Shown here: positions 18,574-28,294 of the stretch, piece by piece
Layout: each line of letters starts with the position of its first letter
Position numbering within the stretch: the first letter of the stretch is position 1
DNA from: an uncultured Tateyamaria sp.
GTDB lineage: Bacteria > Pseudomonadota > Alphaproteobacteria > Rhodobacterales > Rhodobacteraceae
Direction of reading: 5' to 3'
Assembly: GCA_905480645.1 (NCBI GenBank)
Contig: CAJQRC010000024.1
Span: 1-64,000, forward strand
Length of the DNA stretch: 64,000 nucleotides
Program-made: the position numbers and the translations under genes
Notes under the pieces: generated by a model
What the model was told of the DNA's origin: nothing
Databases searched by the model: none
What the model saw: only the letters and a program-made list of their open reading frames with translations

Positions 18574-18602
18574 AATTGTAATTGTAATTTTAATTGTAAT
18601 TG
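18574..18602. repeat. Short tandem hexamer run (AATTGT-like)
   Basis: AATTGTAATTGTAATTTTAA is followed by another TTGTAATTG, so a period-6 unit is repeated about four to five times with one interruption. It lies in the rseP-bamA gap. Confidence 0.7.
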
Positions 18603-18746
18603 CCAAATTGGCACCCTCAGTTATTTGATATTTTCTATCTTTGTTTATGTAATTAATTTCTGTTTTTTATCTACTTACGTATATTTTTTGTGCAGATAAC
18701 CAAAATAAAAAAGGCTGTTTTTCCAACGGAATTGCTGTTTGTGGTT

Positions 18747-18775
18747 TTGACAACCTACTACAATCCAGTTACTTA
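18747..18775 (+). promoter_or_regulatory. Candidate promoter upstream of bamA
   Basis: A perfect -35 hexamer TTGACA (18747-18752) is followed after 17 nt by TACTTA, a weak -10. It lies about 40 nt before the bamA ATG in a 285-bp gap, the largest break inside the envelope cluster. A separate bamA promoter would make sense here, but the -10 is poor. Confidence 0.35.
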
Positions 18776-18814
18776 ATTACTTTGTAAGTTGCTTTGCATC
18801 TTTGCAATATCATT

Positions 18815-21166
18815 ATGGGATTAGGGATTAAAGGCGTGGGTCGTAAAAAAGATTTTAAACACCATAACGCAATATGGGCAGTTTTTATTTTTATAATAAT
18901 TTCAGTGACTAGTGGCGCATATGTGTCGCCCGCAATAGCCCAAGATTACACCTTTAGTAGAATAGTAGTGCAGGGCAATACACGCGTCGGTGATGCAGCT
19001 GTAGTGACGAGGGCGGGAATTGGGCAAGGTGAGACTGTAACTGCTGGACAAGTTAATGACGCTTTGCAAAATCTCCAGAATAGTGGTTTGTTCGAAACTG
19101 TATCGGTTGTGCCACAAGGATCGACACTTTTGATAAGTGTGGTTGAACGTGCAACTCTTAATAGAGTGGTCTTTGAAGGCAACAAACGATTGAAAGATGA
19201 TGAACTGCGTGAAGTCGTTGAAAGTAAGGAGAGACGTGCCTTTAGCGCTTCACAAGCGGAGAGTGACGCCAGCGCTATAGCGGAGGCTTACTCAGTACAA
19301 GGTAGAATTGCCGCTCGAGTAACACCGCGGATTATTCGTCGTTCTGACAACCGGGTGGATCTTATATTTGAGATTTTTGAAGGTGATGTTGTCGAAATAG
19401 AAAGACTTAGCTTTCTTGGTAACCGTGTATTTTCAGACAGGCGTTTACGTCGCGTGTTACAAACAAAACAAGCTGGCATTTTCAGGGCTCTTATTAAAAG
19501 TGATACGCTGATAGCGGAACGCGTTGATTTTGATAAGCAGCTATTGCAAGATTTTTATTTTTCACGTGGTTATGTTGATTTTAGAATTGTTAGTACCAAT
19601 GCTCAGTTGACAAAAGAACGAGACGGTTTTTTTCTCGTTTTTAAAGTTCAAGAAGGTCAACAGTTCAATTTTGGGAATATTTCCGTGGTGTCTGACATAC
19701 CAGGGCTTGATCTTGGTGTTTACCGCAAGTCCATTAAAATTAAACCGGGTGTGGTATACTCTCCTACGCTAGTTGAAAACGAAATCTCCCGATTAGAAAA
19801 ACAAGGACAGTCTGATGGGGTGGATTTCTTGCGTGTTGAACCTCGCATAACTAGAAATGACAGAGATTTATCTCTGAACGTCCAGTTTGTACTTAGTCGT
19901 GGCCCCCGAGTTTTCGTTGAAAGAATAGATATTGAGGGTAATACGACCACATTGGATCGTGTGATCCGGCAACAATTTAAAATTGCAGAAGGCGATCCGT
20001 TCAATCCACGTGAGATCCGAGATGCGGCGGAACGTATTCGAGCATTAAATTTTTTTGAAAATACTGACGTTAATGCTCGAGAAGGTTCGAGCCCAGATCA
20101 GGTGATTGTTGATGTGGATGTTGAAGAAGCCCCGACGGGATCGCTCAATTTTGGCGGATCATACGGGGTAAATGATGGATTTGGGTTAGCTATTGGATTT
20201 ACAGAACGTAATTTCCTTGGTCGGGGGCAAACCGTTAGTCTTTCATTGTCAACAGCGCAGGATGCAGCGCAATATGGCGTCAGTTTTCTTGAGCCAGCGT
20301 TTCTAGGCAGAGATGTGGCGTTTGGATTTACACTACAATATAATGAGTCGGACAGTAGTTTTTCTAATTTTGATGGAGAATCTCTTCTTTTCAGCCCGTC
20401 TTTATCTTTTCCCGTAAGTGAAAAAGGACGGGTAAAATTAGTTTATTCACTGCGACGAAACGAGATGCAGGGGCGTTCGCCACCCGATAACGGCGCTGTT
20501 GTTCAAAACGAAATAGACGCTGGCCGCGAAATTGTATCTAGCTTAGGTTATGCATATTCTTATGATACTCGCAAAACAGGTCTTGATCCCACTGCAGGTG
20601 TTTATTTTGAATTTGGTCAAGACTTTGCGGGACTTGGTGGAGATGCTGAGTTTATACGAAGTAAGACTAAAATTGTCGGTGAACGTCGAATCCTGAGTGA
20701 AGAGGTTACACTTCGTGCTACTTTTGAAGGTGGACTGCTTAACTGGAGAGGTGGGACTAACCGTTCTATTAATAGGTTCCAAGTTGGTCCGAGAATATTT
20801 AGGGGGTTTGAGCCATTTGGTATCGGACCACGTGATTTTTCCGCACCAGATGATGCCGATCCACTAGGTGGAAACATGTACTGGGTTGCAAGATTAGAAA
20901 CTGAGTTTCCTATCGGATTGCCCGACGAATGGGGTATAGGTGCCGCTATATTTTATGATGCAGGTAATGTGTGGGACTTAGATGACGTAGATCTTGCAGG
21001 TGGAGATATTAAGGGGCAGTCTGGTTCAATCCGTCATGTGGTTGGAGCCTCAATTCTTTGGGACTCAGTTATTGGCCCACTACGCTTTAATTTCACCAAG
21101 GCTCTTAAAAAAGAGAGCTATGATGAAGAGCAATCCTTTGACTTTGCAATACAATCTAACTTTTAA
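18815..21166 (+). CDS. bamA: Outer membrane protein assembly factor BamA
   Basis: BamA folds and inserts beta-barrel proteins, including LptD, into the outer membrane. The 783-aa product has a signal peptide ending at about AIAQDY, five POTRA repeats (for example FSRIVVQGNTRVGDAA, RVFVERIDIEGNTTTLD), then a C-terminal 16-strand barrel. The barrel holds FRGFEPFGIGPRD, which matches the loop-6 VRGF/Y motif, and ends in an aromatic residue (AIQSNF), the usual barrel signal. The ATG at 18815 is chosen because the signal peptide follows it. Confidence 0.96.
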   Translation: MGLGIKGVGRKKDFKHHNAIWAVFIFIIISVTSGAYVSPAIAQDYTFSRIVVQGNTRVGDAAVVTRAGIGQGETVTAGQVNDALQNLQNSGLFETVSVVPQGSTLLISVVERATLNRVVFEGNKRLKDDELREVVESKERRAFSASQAESDASAIAEAYSVQGRIAARVTPRIIRRSDNRVDLIFEIFEGDVVEIERLSFLGNRVFSDRRLRRVLQTKQAGIFRALIKSDTLIAERVDFDKQLLQDFYFSRGYVDFRIVSTNAQLTKERDGFFLVFKVQEGQQFNFGNISVVSDIPGLDLGVYRKSIKIKPGVVYSPTLVENEISRLEKQGQSDGVDFLRVEPRITRNDRDLSLNVQFVLSRGPRVFVERIDIEGNTTTLDRVIRQQFKIAEGDPFNPREIRDAAERIRALNFFENTDVNAREGSSPDQVIVDVDVEEAPTGSLNFGGSYGVNDGFGLAIGFTERNFLGRGQTVSLSLSTAQDAAQYGVSFLEPAFLGRDVAFGFTLQYNESDSSFSNFDGESLLFSPSLSFPVSEKGRVKLVYSLRRNEMQGRSPPDNGAVVQNEIDAGREIVSSLGYAYSYDTRKTGLDPTAGVYFEFGQDFAGLGGDAEFIRSKTKIVGERRILSEEVTLRATFEGGLLNWRGGTNRSINRFQVGPRIFRGFEPFGIGPRDFSAPDDADPLGGNMYWVARLETEFPIGLPDEWGIGAAIFYDAGNVWDLDDVDLAGGDIKGQSGSIRHVVGASILWDSVIGPLRFNFTKALKKESYDEEQSFDFAIQSNF

Positions 21167-21170
21167 TCTA

Positions 21171-21710
21171 ATGCGGCATTTGGCTAAATTACTCTTTTTA
21201 GTGATAACTTTGACTGTCCCGGATGGTTTGCTAGCACAAGACCTTCGCAACCCTGTACTTACTATTGATATTGACCAGTTTTTTGGGGAAAGCGCATTTG
21301 GAAAACGTATTGCACTTGAGATAGAGGAGCGCCGACGTGCGTTAGGCGATGAAAACCGAAGGCTACAGACTGAACTGGAAATAGAAGAGCGTAAATTAAC
21401 CGCTCAGCGCGCTGAGCTTACACCTCAAGAGTTCCGAGAACTAGCTGATGCGTTTGATAATCGTGTGCAAACAATCCGAAGAGAACGTGAAGTACAAGGC
21501 CGAGCGATGAATGATCAACTTGAGGAAAACAGAATTCGATTTTTGAATACGGCAGCGCCCGTGCTGGAAGGTATTATGAAAGATTCAGGTGCTCAAATCA
21601 TACTCGAACGTGGTGTTGTTTTTATCAGTACAAATGTGATTGATATCACTGCTATTGCCATAAAGCAGATCGATGCTGTTTTAGGAGATGGATTGAAAGA
21701 CGCCGAATAA
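21171..21710 (+). CDS. skp: OmpH/Skp-family periplasmic chaperone
   Basis: I start at the ATG at 21171, four bases after the bamA stop, because it opens on a signal peptide (KLLFLVITLTVPDGLLAQ); the track ORF begins far inside bamA. The 179-aa product has the OmpH pattern: an N-terminal beta strand (VLTIDIDQFF), a long charged coiled coil (EIEERRRALGDENRRLQTEL) and a C-terminal strand pair with IILERGVVFIS. Skp holds unfolded outer-membrane proteins for BamA. Confidence 0.9.
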   Translation: MRHLAKLLFLVITLTVPDGLLAQDLRNPVLTIDIDQFFGESAFGKRIALEIEERRRALGDENRRLQTELEIEERKLTAQRAELTPQEFRELADAFDNRVQTIRREREVQGRAMNDQLEENRIRFLNTAAPVLEGIMKDSGAQIILERGVVFISTNVIDITAIAIKQIDAVLGDGLKDAE

Positions 21711-21787
21711 GTCCAGCGCTTGCGACACTTAAATGACCTTGTTAGTCAAGTATTAAGATAACTGTATCAGTAAAATCGGGATATACC

Positions 21788-22252
21788 ATGACACAAGAAC
21801 TTCCTTCAGCTGACATTGGGTTGATTCAACGCATAATACCTCACCGCTATCCCTTTCTGTTGGTAGACAAAGTCATAGACATTGATGGCATAAAATCTGC
21901 CACTGGGATAAAAAATGTGACCATGAATGAACCTCATTTTCAAGGTCACTTTCCCAGCAAACCGATTATGCCGGGCGTTACAATTGTAGAAGCTATGGCG
22001 CAAACAGCTGCTATTATGGTTGGAACAGCATTAAATATGATGGATAAAGAAATGTTGGTCTACTTCATGGCAATAGATAAATGCAAATTTCGGAAAATGG
22101 TCGTACCAGGTGACGTCTTGTATATGAAACTCGTAACCACTCGTGGCAAAGCAGGCGCCAAGGTATGGAAATTTTGTGGGGTTGCTGAAGTTTCTGGAGA
22201 AATGGTTTGTGAAGCTGAATTTACAGCTATGATGGATTTACCTACCGGATGA
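21788..22252 (+). CDS. fabZ: 3-hydroxyacyl-ACP dehydratase FabZ
   Basis: FabZ dehydrates 3-hydroxyacyl-ACP in fatty acid synthesis and competes with LpxA for 3-hydroxyacyl-ACP. The hot-dog-fold catalytic pair is visible: H54 in [14 protein letters not shown] and E68 in VEAMAQ. The length of 154 aa is normal. It overlaps lpxA by 4 nt (ATGA). No lpxD lies between skp and fabZ, unlike the E. coli order. Confidence 0.96.
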   Translation: MTQELPSADIGLIQRIIPHRYPFLLVDKVIDIDGIKSATGIKNVTMNEPHFQGHFPSKPIMPGVTIVEAMAQTAAIMVGTALNMMDKEMLVYFMAIDKCKFRKMVVPGDVLYMKLVTTRGKAGAKVWKFCGVAEVSGEMVCEAEFTAMMDLPTG

Positions 22253-23037
22253 CTGAAGCCAACATCCATCCCCTCGCTATTGTAGACCCTAATGCGCAGG
22301 TAGATTTTTCTGCTCAAATTGGACCTTTCTGTATAATAGGTCCAGATGTTGTCATTGGCCCTGAGGTGGTTCTTAAAAGCCATGTCGTGGTGTCCGGGCG
22401 AACAAAAATTAATTTGGGTACGGTTGTTTTTCCCTTCGCAGTGATTGGTGAGGTGCCCCAAGACCTTAAATTTGATGGTGAAGATAGTCGACTTGAGATT
22501 GGAAAACGCAATCGAATTCGCGAACATGTCACTATAAATAGTGGGACTGAAAGAGGGGGAAATGTAACTCGTATAGGAAATGACTGTATGTTTATGGCAG
22601 GATGTCACATAGCTCATGACGCATCGATTGGAAACCGTGTTGTTGTTGTTAACGGGGCTGGTGTTGCCGGGCACTGTGTACTTGAAGATGACGTTATTTT
22701 AGGTGGTTTGTCCGGAGTTCATCAATTTGTAAGAATTGGTCGTGGTGCTGTAATTGGTGCTGTGACTATGGTAACTCATGATGTTATTCCCTTTGGGCTT
22801 GTTCATGGTCCACGCGGGGGATTACACGGTCTTAACTTGGTTGGTTTGAAAAGAAATGGTGTTGATCGCGTTGATATCACCGCTCTTCAAGCAGCCTACC
22901 AAATGTTGGCACAGGGAGATGGGACTTTTTATGAAAGAGCGGCTTTGCTTGGATCTGAAACAGATAGTAAATATGTAAAAAAAATTATTGATTTTGTAAT
23001 GGGAGATAGTGACCGCTCCTTTCTGTCGCCACACTGA
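22249..23037 (+). CDS. lpxA: UDP-N-acetylglucosamine acyltransferase
   Basis: LpxA transfers 3-hydroxyacyl from ACP to UDP-GlcNAc, the first step of lipid A. The 262-aa protein shows left-handed beta-helix hexapeptides ([18 protein letters not shown]), the catalytic His near residue 123 ([10 protein letters not shown]), and a C-terminal helical part. It shares single-base or 4-base junctions with fabZ and lpxI. Confidence 0.96.
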   Translation: MTEANIHPLAIVDPNAQVDFSAQIGPFCIIGPDVVIGPEVVLKSHVVVSGRTKINLGTVVFPFAVIGEVPQDLKFDGEDSRLEIGKRNRIREHVTINSGTERGGNVTRIGNDCMFMAGCHIAHDASIGNRVVVVNGAGVAGHCVLEDDVILGGLSGVHQFVRIGRGAVIGAVTMVTHDVIPFGLVHGPRGGLHGLNLVGLKRNGVDRVDITALQAAYQMLAQGDGTFYERAALLGSETDSKYVKKIIDFVMGDSDRSFLSPH

Positions 23038-23927
23038 TGTTGGCATTAATTACAGGGCGTGGAGGCTTACCTGCTGCAGTGGTGAACTCCGTATCATTAC
23101 GTCCGTTAATTTGTGTTTTAGATGGTCATATTCCTAAGTCTTTGACACCTGATATATCTTTTAGGATCGAAAACTTAGGGACTTTAATTACTACCTTAAG
23201 AAATGCAGAAATTACTGAACTGTGTTTTTGTGGCGCAGTTGATAGACCAAAAATTGATTTATCAGAAGTGGATGAAGCAACATCTCCGTTTTTAAGTATT
23301 CTTGCTGGAGCTGTAGCTCGAGGTGAAGATAGTTCACTTCGAGCAATAATTGGCATTTTTGAAAAATCTGGTTTCAAAGTTCGTGGTGCGCACGAATTAG
23401 CTCCTGATTTACTTCCCCCTTTGGGAGTTTTAACCATCACGCCATTACCGCAACAAGCGCATTCTGATGTTAAATTGGCTCTTACAGCAATAACCACAAA
23501 TACTAAATTAGATTTAGGGCAATCCTGCATTATTCGAGATGGTTCGGTTCTGGCGGTAGAAGATACGCGCGGCACGGATGCAATGCTAGAAGATGTAAAG
23601 ATAAGTGTAGAACCAACCTCTGCGGAGCCACCTGATCCATTTTTTGATATGATGGATATAGCAGGCGGTTATCTCGAGAATGCTGCGGATTGGTTATCGG
23701 GCCAAGTTGAAGAAAAAAATATTATCGGGGGTATGTTATTCAAGACACCAAAAGTAAATCAAGACTTCCGTATTGATTTACCAACAATTGGACCTGACAC
23801 AGTGGAAAAAGCTATTGAAGCGAGATTAAGTGGGATTGTTATATCTCATGGTGATGTACTCGTCTTGGATAAGAATAGTGTGATTGAAAAGTTGAACGAT
23901 GCGGGTATGTATCTTTGGGTCCGCTGA
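23037..23927 (+). CDS. lpxI: UDP-2,3-diacylglucosamine pyrophosphatase LpxI
   Basis: LpxI cleaves UDP-2,3-diacylglucosamine to lipid X and is the alphaproteobacterial replacement for LpxH. The 296-aa protein begins LALITGRGGLPAAV and has the family C-terminal region (GGMLFKTPKVNQDFRIDLPTIG, GIVISHGDVLVLD). Its ATG overlaps the last base of the lpxA stop. The location between lpxA and lpxB supports the call. Confidence 0.94.
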   Translation: MLALITGRGGLPAAVVNSVSLRPLICVLDGHIPKSLTPDISFRIENLGTLITTLRNAEITELCFCGAVDRPKIDLSEVDEATSPFLSILAGAVARGEDSSLRAIIGIFEKSGFKVRGAHELAPDLLPPLGVLTITPLPQQAHSDVKLALTAITTNTKLDLGQSCIIRDGSVLAVEDTRGTDAMLEDVKISVEPTSAEPPDPFFDMMDIAGGYLENAADWLSGQVEEKNIIGGMLFKTPKVNQDFRIDLPTIGPDTVEKAIEARLSGIVISHGDVLVLDKNSVIEKLNDAGMYLWVR

Positions 23928-25081
23928 AGGTTTTTATTATCGCTGGGGAACCCTCTGGCGATGAATTAGGCGGTCTACTCATAAAGAGCTTGCGCAAGTT
24001 TTTACCAGACGCTTCTTTTGATGGTGTTGGCGGTGTAATGATGAGTGAGAATGGCTTGGTAAGTCGTTTTGATATGTCTGAATTAACACTAATGGGTATA
24101 GCTGAAATTCTTCCAAAATATCTTCAGTTGAAACGTCGAATTTTGGAAACTGCAAAGGCGATTATTAATACAAAACCAGATATATTAATTACTGTCGATA
24201 GCCCCGATTTCTCTCTTCGTGTTGCTAAGTTAGTGAAATCTAAATGTAATATCCGCACTGTACATTATGTTGCACCTACAGTTTGGGCCTGGCGTCCAGG
24301 TAGAGCAAAAAAAATGCTGGGTATAATTGATCATATTCTTGCACTGTATCCTTTTGAACCCGATTATATGAAGGCAGTGGGTATTGATTGTGATTTTGTC
24401 GGGCACCCAATAGCGACTAATACTCAAGCGACAGATGATGAATGCTGTTTATTTCGAAAACGTTATAGTTTGCAGGATGCTGATCCACTAGTTGTTGTTT
24501 TGCCTGGATCCCGGGAAAACGAAGTGGAGCATATGGGTCCTATTTTTGGTGCTGCGTTGGGTAAGTTAACCGAAAAACTGCCTAGAATGAAGGTTGTGCT
24601 ACCAATCGCTAGGTCGGTTGTACAGCCCGTGAAAGCTTTAGTCTCTGATTGGCCACTGCAGCCTACAATGCTAGAACCAAATAAATTATCTCTCTCAATG
24701 AGGATAATAGAAAAAAAAGTAGCTTTTCGAACGGCTGATGTGGCTTTAGCTACTTCTGGCTCAGTTGCTTTGGAGCTGGCTGCAGAAAATACGCCGATGG
24801 TTACCGCGTACAATATGCATTGGTTGAGCCGTGCGATAATAAGTAGAATGGTGACTACGGACACAGGAAACATTGTCAATTTGGTATCAAATACACGTGT
24901 TGTGCCCGAGTTGCTTGGTAAAAAACTCACGTCTTTGGCTGTGATCGAAAACTTACAGAGTGTGCTAGCTAATCCAACTTTGCAGCACAATGCGATGCAA
25001 AAAACTATGACATTGCTTGGCCGTGGTGGTGAAGATGCTGGAATGCGGGCGGCTAAAGCGATTTTAAAAAGATTGCAATAA
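23915..25081 (+). CDS. lpxB: Lipid-A-disaccharide synthase
   Basis: LpxB joins lipid X and UDP-diacylglucosamine. The 388-aa GT-B/GT19 protein has IIAGEPSGDELGG at the N-terminus, HYVAPTVWAWRPGRA in the middle, and VVVLPGSRENEVEHMGP and TSGSVALELA in the C-terminal half. The start is TTG at 23915, 13 nt inside lpxI; no ATG precedes the first motif. It is the last gene of the forward envelope cluster. Confidence 0.94.
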   Translation: MGPLKVFIIAGEPSGDELGGLLIKSLRKFLPDASFDGVGGVMMSENGLVSRFDMSELTLMGIAEILPKYLQLKRRILETAKAIINTKPDILITVDSPDFSLRVAKLVKSKCNIRTVHYVAPTVWAWRPGRAKKMLGIIDHILALYPFEPDYMKAVGIDCDFVGHPIATNTQATDDECCLFRKRYSLQDADPLVVVLPGSRENEVEHMGPIFGAALGKLTEKLPRMKVVLPIARSVVQPVKALVSDWPLQPTMLEPNKLSLSMRIIEKKVAFRTADVALATSGSVALELAAENTPMVTAYNMHWLSRAIISRMVTTDTGNIVNLVSNTRVVPELLGKKLTSLAVIENLQSVLANPTLQHNAMQKTMTLLGRGGEDAGMRAAKAILKRLQ

Positions 25082-25103
25082 AAAACTTAATTTTACTATT
25101 AAG
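25079..25103 (-). terminator. Weak candidate terminator for tyrS
   Basis: On the minus strand CTTAAT and ATTAAG pair around a 6-nt loop and are followed by TTTTTTATTG. The stem has only one G:C pair, so it may not be enough by itself. It sits between the converging lpxB and tyrS ends. Confidence 0.3.
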
Positions 25104-25129
25104 GTTTATATGCCGGCGTATGTATTGGA

Positions 25130-26374
25130 TCAAACCAAAATCACTAAGACATGTCTTTTCTTTCCCGCAGAGATTTTAATAGGCGTGTCTAAATCGCTTG
25201 TGACAATCATCTGGCCTGTACTGGGAACTGGTAGATCGTTAATTTTTGCCCCACCTTCAGAAATCAGGCGCTTAGCTTCTTTTCCAGACTTTGTCAGTCC
25301 AGATTTAACAATCAATTGAACGATGCTAATTCCTTCCCCAATATCTTTTAAAGTAAGAGTTAAGGTTGGTAAATTGTCTCCAGAACCACCGTGCTCAAAA
25401 ACCTCACGCGCAGTACTTGCAGCAGCAGTAGCCGCAGTTTCACCATGTAAGAGTGAAGTCACTTCAGTGGCAAGCCGCGCTTTAGCTTCGTTTATTTCTG
25501 AGCCTTTAAGAGCTCCAAGTCTTTCGCATTCATCAATTGGGAGTTCAGTATAGAGCTTTAAAAATCTACCAACATCTGCATCCGTAGTATTCCGCCAAAA
25601 TTGCCAGAATTCGTATGGTGATAGCATGTCTGGATCAAGCCATATGGCTCCGGCTTGAGACTTTCCCATTTTTTTACCGTCAGATGTAGTAAGTAGTGGA
25701 GAAGTAAGACCATAGACGTCGCCTTCAATTACACGCCGAGTAAGGTCAATTCCATTTACGATATTGCCCCATTGGTCGGATCCACCTAGCTGCAGAATGC
25801 ATCCGTAGCGACGATGAAGTTCCATAAAATCATATGCTTGGAGGATCATATAATTAAATTCAAGAAACGACAGGGATTGTTCACGGTCTAAACGAGACTT
25901 TACACTTTCGAAAGACAACATCCGGTTAATTGAAAAATGACGGCCTATATCACGCAGAAAATCGAGATAATTTAAATTATCTAACCATTCGGAATTGTTA
26001 ATCATCATAGCCTGATGTTCGCCATAGTCGATATAGGCAGAAAACACTTTCTTTATACCGTTAATGTTGGCGTTAATTTGTTCAGGGCCGAGTAGTGGAC
26101 GTTCATCTGCTCGGAATGATGGATCACCTACTTTTGTCGTGCCTCCGCCCATCAGAGTAATTGGACGATGTCCAGTCTTCTGGAACCAACGGAGCATCAT
26201 GATCTGAATAAGTGAACCAACATGTAATGACTTAGCAGTTGCGTCAAAGCCAATGTAGGCAGATTGAACAGTGCTGATTAATTTTTCATCTAATGATTGC
26301 ATGTCAGTACAATCTGCAAGAAATCCACGGCTCTGCATTACATGCAAAAAGTCTGCTTTTGGAAAGTATGTCAT
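25130..26374 (-). CDS. tyrS: Tyrosyl-tRNA synthetase
   Basis: TyrS charges tRNA-Tyr. I use the ATG at 26374 ([13 protein letters not shown]), 414 aa; the track start adds 26 residues that run into the divergent anmK start. The class I motifs are visible: the HIGH equivalent HVGSL, the tyrosine pocket region ([18 protein letters not shown]) and KKMGKS for KMSKS. A C-terminal S4 domain follows ([20 protein letters not shown]). Confidence 0.96.
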   Translation of the reverse strand: MTYFPKADFLHVMQSRGFLADCTDMQSLDEKLISTVQSAYIGFDATAKSLHVGSLIQIMMLRWFQKTGHRPITLMGGGTTKVGDPSFRADERPLLGPEQINANINGIKKVFSAYIDYGEHQAMMINNSEWLDNLNYLDFLRDIGRHFSINRMLSFESVKSRLDREQSLSFLEFNYMILQAYDFMELHRRYGCILQLGGSDQWGNIVNGIDLTRRVIEGDVYGLTSPLLTTSDGKKMGKSQAGAIWLDPDMLSPYEFWQFWRNTTDADVGRFLKLYTELPIDECERLGALKGSEINEAKARLATEVTSLLHGETAATAAASTAREVFEHGGSGDNLPTLTLTLKDIGEGISIVQLIVKSGLTKSGKEAKRLISEGGAKINDLPVPSTGQMIVTSDLDTPIKISAGKKRHVLVILV

Positions 26375-26438
26375 TGTGTTGTCCTTGGGAACAGATCCGA
26401 AACAGTCTATACTTGGACAAAGAACAAAGGAAAAGGCT

Positions 26439-27557
26439 ATGGACAAGGTCAAAATGAACGGCGTGACGCTTAGAGCTTTGGGGACGATGTCAGGTACTTC
26501 ATTAGATGGTGTTGATGCAGCAGTTTTAGAGACAGACGGAATTAAAATCTATGGATTTGGCCCCACTGAATATGTTCCTTATACCTCAGAGGAACAATCA
26601 GTTTTAAATGCTGCACTTGGCCACTGGGATGGTGAAATAGTAGAGCGCGCTGCTGATGTGGTTATGAAAGCACATTGTAATTTACTTGGTGTTTTTGCTG
26701 AGGTTGATTTGATCGGATTTCATGGGCAAACCGTTGCACATTCGCCGCGCCAAAATGGCACTCTACAGTTAGGTGACGGGGCAGCTTTAGCTGGTTATTT
26801 TAAAACCCCAGTTGTTTGGGACTTTAGGTCTCTAGATATCAGAATGGGCGGGCAGGGTGCGCCTTTGGCTCCGTTCTTTCATTTTGCTTGTGCTAAATGG
26901 ATTAAGGCATCTCAACCAATTGCCTTTTTAAATCTTGGTGGTGTTGGTAATATTACTTGGATCGATCCAGATTTCGACAAGCCGGAAGAAGTTGGCGCTC
27001 TCTTAGCTTTTGATACTGGTCCTGCAAATGCCCCTATAAACGATCTAGTTCGAAATCGTGTTGGAGTACCTTTTGATGCAGATGGTGCTATTGCTCGAAA
27101 TGGAACAGTTGATGTCGATGCAGTTCAATCTTTTCTAGAAGATCCATACTTTAAACTGCCACCTCCTAAGTCTTTGGACAGGAATGATTTTTCTGAAATA
27201 ATTAACTCTGTCCGTAATCTCAGTGATGCAGATGCAACTGCAACCATTACAGCGATGTGTGCTGCGAGCGTGGCACAAGCTGTGTCCCATTGTCCCAAAA
27301 TGCCATCGCAGATTCTTGTTACTGGTGGTGGTAGACACAATTCTGCGCTTATGGAAATGTTGTGTATGTCGTTAGATTGTTCCGTTGCTCCGGTGGATTC
27401 TGTAGGTTTGGATGGCGATATGCTTGAAGCTCAAGCTTTTGCATATCTTGCAGTACGAGCGGCACGTAATTTACCAACTTCTTGTCCTGCAACAACTGCG
27501 GTAAGCAAGGCAGTATCTGGTGGCGTATTGAGTTTTCCATTTAGGTCTGCTGAGTAA
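26439..27557 (+). CDS. anmK: Anhydro-N-acetylmuramic acid kinase
   Basis: AnmK opens and phosphorylates anhydroMurNAc released by lytic transglycosylases, for cell-wall recycling. The product from ATG 26439 is 372 aa; ATG 26454 is also possible. Motifs are [48 protein letters not shown] and LVTGGGRHN. The start is divergent from tyrS with a 64-bp gap. The track ORF from 26271 reads back into tyrS and is too long. Confidence 0.94.
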   Translation: MDKVKMNGVTLRALGTMSGTSLDGVDAAVLETDGIKIYGFGPTEYVPYTSEEQSVLNAALGHWDGEIVERAADVVMKAHCNLLGVFAEVDLIGFHGQTVAHSPRQNGTLQLGDGAALAGYFKTPVVWDFRSLDIRMGGQGAPLAPFFHFACAKWIKASQPIAFLNLGGVGNITWIDPDFDKPEEVGALLAFDTGPANAPINDLVRNRVGVPFDADGAIARNGTVDVDAVQSFLEDPYFKLPPPKSLDRNDFSEIINSVRNLSDADATATITAMCAASVAQAVSHCPKMPSQILVTGGGRHNSALMEMLCMSLDCSVAPVDSVGLDGDMLEAQAFAYLAVRAARNLPTSCPATTAVSKAVSGGVLSFPFRSAE

Positions 27558-27699
27558 CAATCTCAATTTAAACTTTTCAAAGTTGTTTTAAATCAACTAG
27601 TTCCTTTGCCGGAAATTTTGATTGATATCTCATGTCTATGATTTCTGGTATGTAATCTTGTAAATGTGAATTTTCTTATTAGAACCGTAATAACAACGA

Positions 27700-27804
27700 G
27701 AGACCTCAAAATAACTCCTTTTTTATAAATATTCATAATTTTAATCAATAAAAACAATAGTAAATTTTCCAAAAATCACCAAAAGGGCGTTAGCCTGAGG
27801 TCTC
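27700..27804. repeat. Dispersed 105-bp MITE-like element, copy 1
   Basis: The element begins GAGACCTCA and ends TGAGGTCTC, perfect 9-bp inverted ends. Its AT-rich interior includes AATTTTCCAAAAAT-ACC, which also occurs in copy 2 at 36736-36841. It lies between the anmK end and the cupin end and carries no ORF. No convincing target-site duplication is seen. It could be a non-autonomous transposon relic or a conserved structured element. Confidence 0.75.
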
Positions 27805-27838
27805 AATGAATAATTAGGTCTTCATATTTCAAAAAAGA

Positions 27839-28255
27839 CTATTTCGCTATTTCAAATTCAGGCGAAGCAAGTGTAAACCCATCAAATTGAAACCCTGGTG
27901 AAACAGTGCAACTAACTAATGACCAGTCGCCAGTGCAATGTGCAGTTTGCCAATGCCCGTCAGGTACAATCAATTGTGGGACACCTTTAGTAAGGTCAGC
28001 TGTTAAAATGTGTTGGAAGGTGGGACCAGTTGCCGTTGGGCTGATAGACAATACAATCGGTGCTCCACAATGAAATAACCAAATTTCAGTAGCATCAACA
28101 CTGTGCCAATGGCTGTGTTCGTCTTTACCCAACAAGAAATAGATGCAGGTACCTGTGGGTCGTCCTTTATTTTCTGCAACCCAAGTTTGTCGGTAATGTC
28201 CACCTTCGGGATGTGGAAGTAAATTAAGCTTATTAATGATATCTTGTCTGTTCAT
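27839..28255 (-). CDS. Cupin-domain protein (DUF985)
   Basis: The 138-aa protein matches the DUF985 single-domain cupin type: LLPHPEGGHYRQTW near the start, then IYFLLGKDEHSHWHSVDATEIW, PQLIVPDGHWQTA and VSPGFQFDGFTLA at the end. The family fold is a cupin barrel; its substrate is not established. It is divergent from the FAD oxidoreductase with about 40 bp between starts. Confidence 0.88.
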   Translation of the reverse strand: MNRQDIINKLNLLPHPEGGHYRQTWVAENKGRPTGTCIYFLLGKDEHSHWHSVDATEIWLFHCGAPIVLSISPTATGPTFQHILTADLTKGVPQLIVPDGHWQTAHCTGDWSLVSCTVSPGFQFDGFTLASPEFEIAK

Positions 28256-28294
28256 GCACTGACGTTAGTGTGCTTGATATTGGAGGGCAAGTTA

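Noticed and set aside
18574-18602. Hexamer repeat as a possible CRISPR or regulatory array
   Set aside because: Unit is only 6 bp and has no spacers; a simple repeat. No CRISPR array is present anywhere in the window.
22060-22674. 204-aa minus-strand ORF across fabZ and lpxA
   Set aside because: Shadow of two well-supported genes.
24463-24990. 175-aa minus-strand ORF inside lpxB
   Set aside because: Fully covered by lpxB, whose motifs are intact; no start context or domain on the minus strand.
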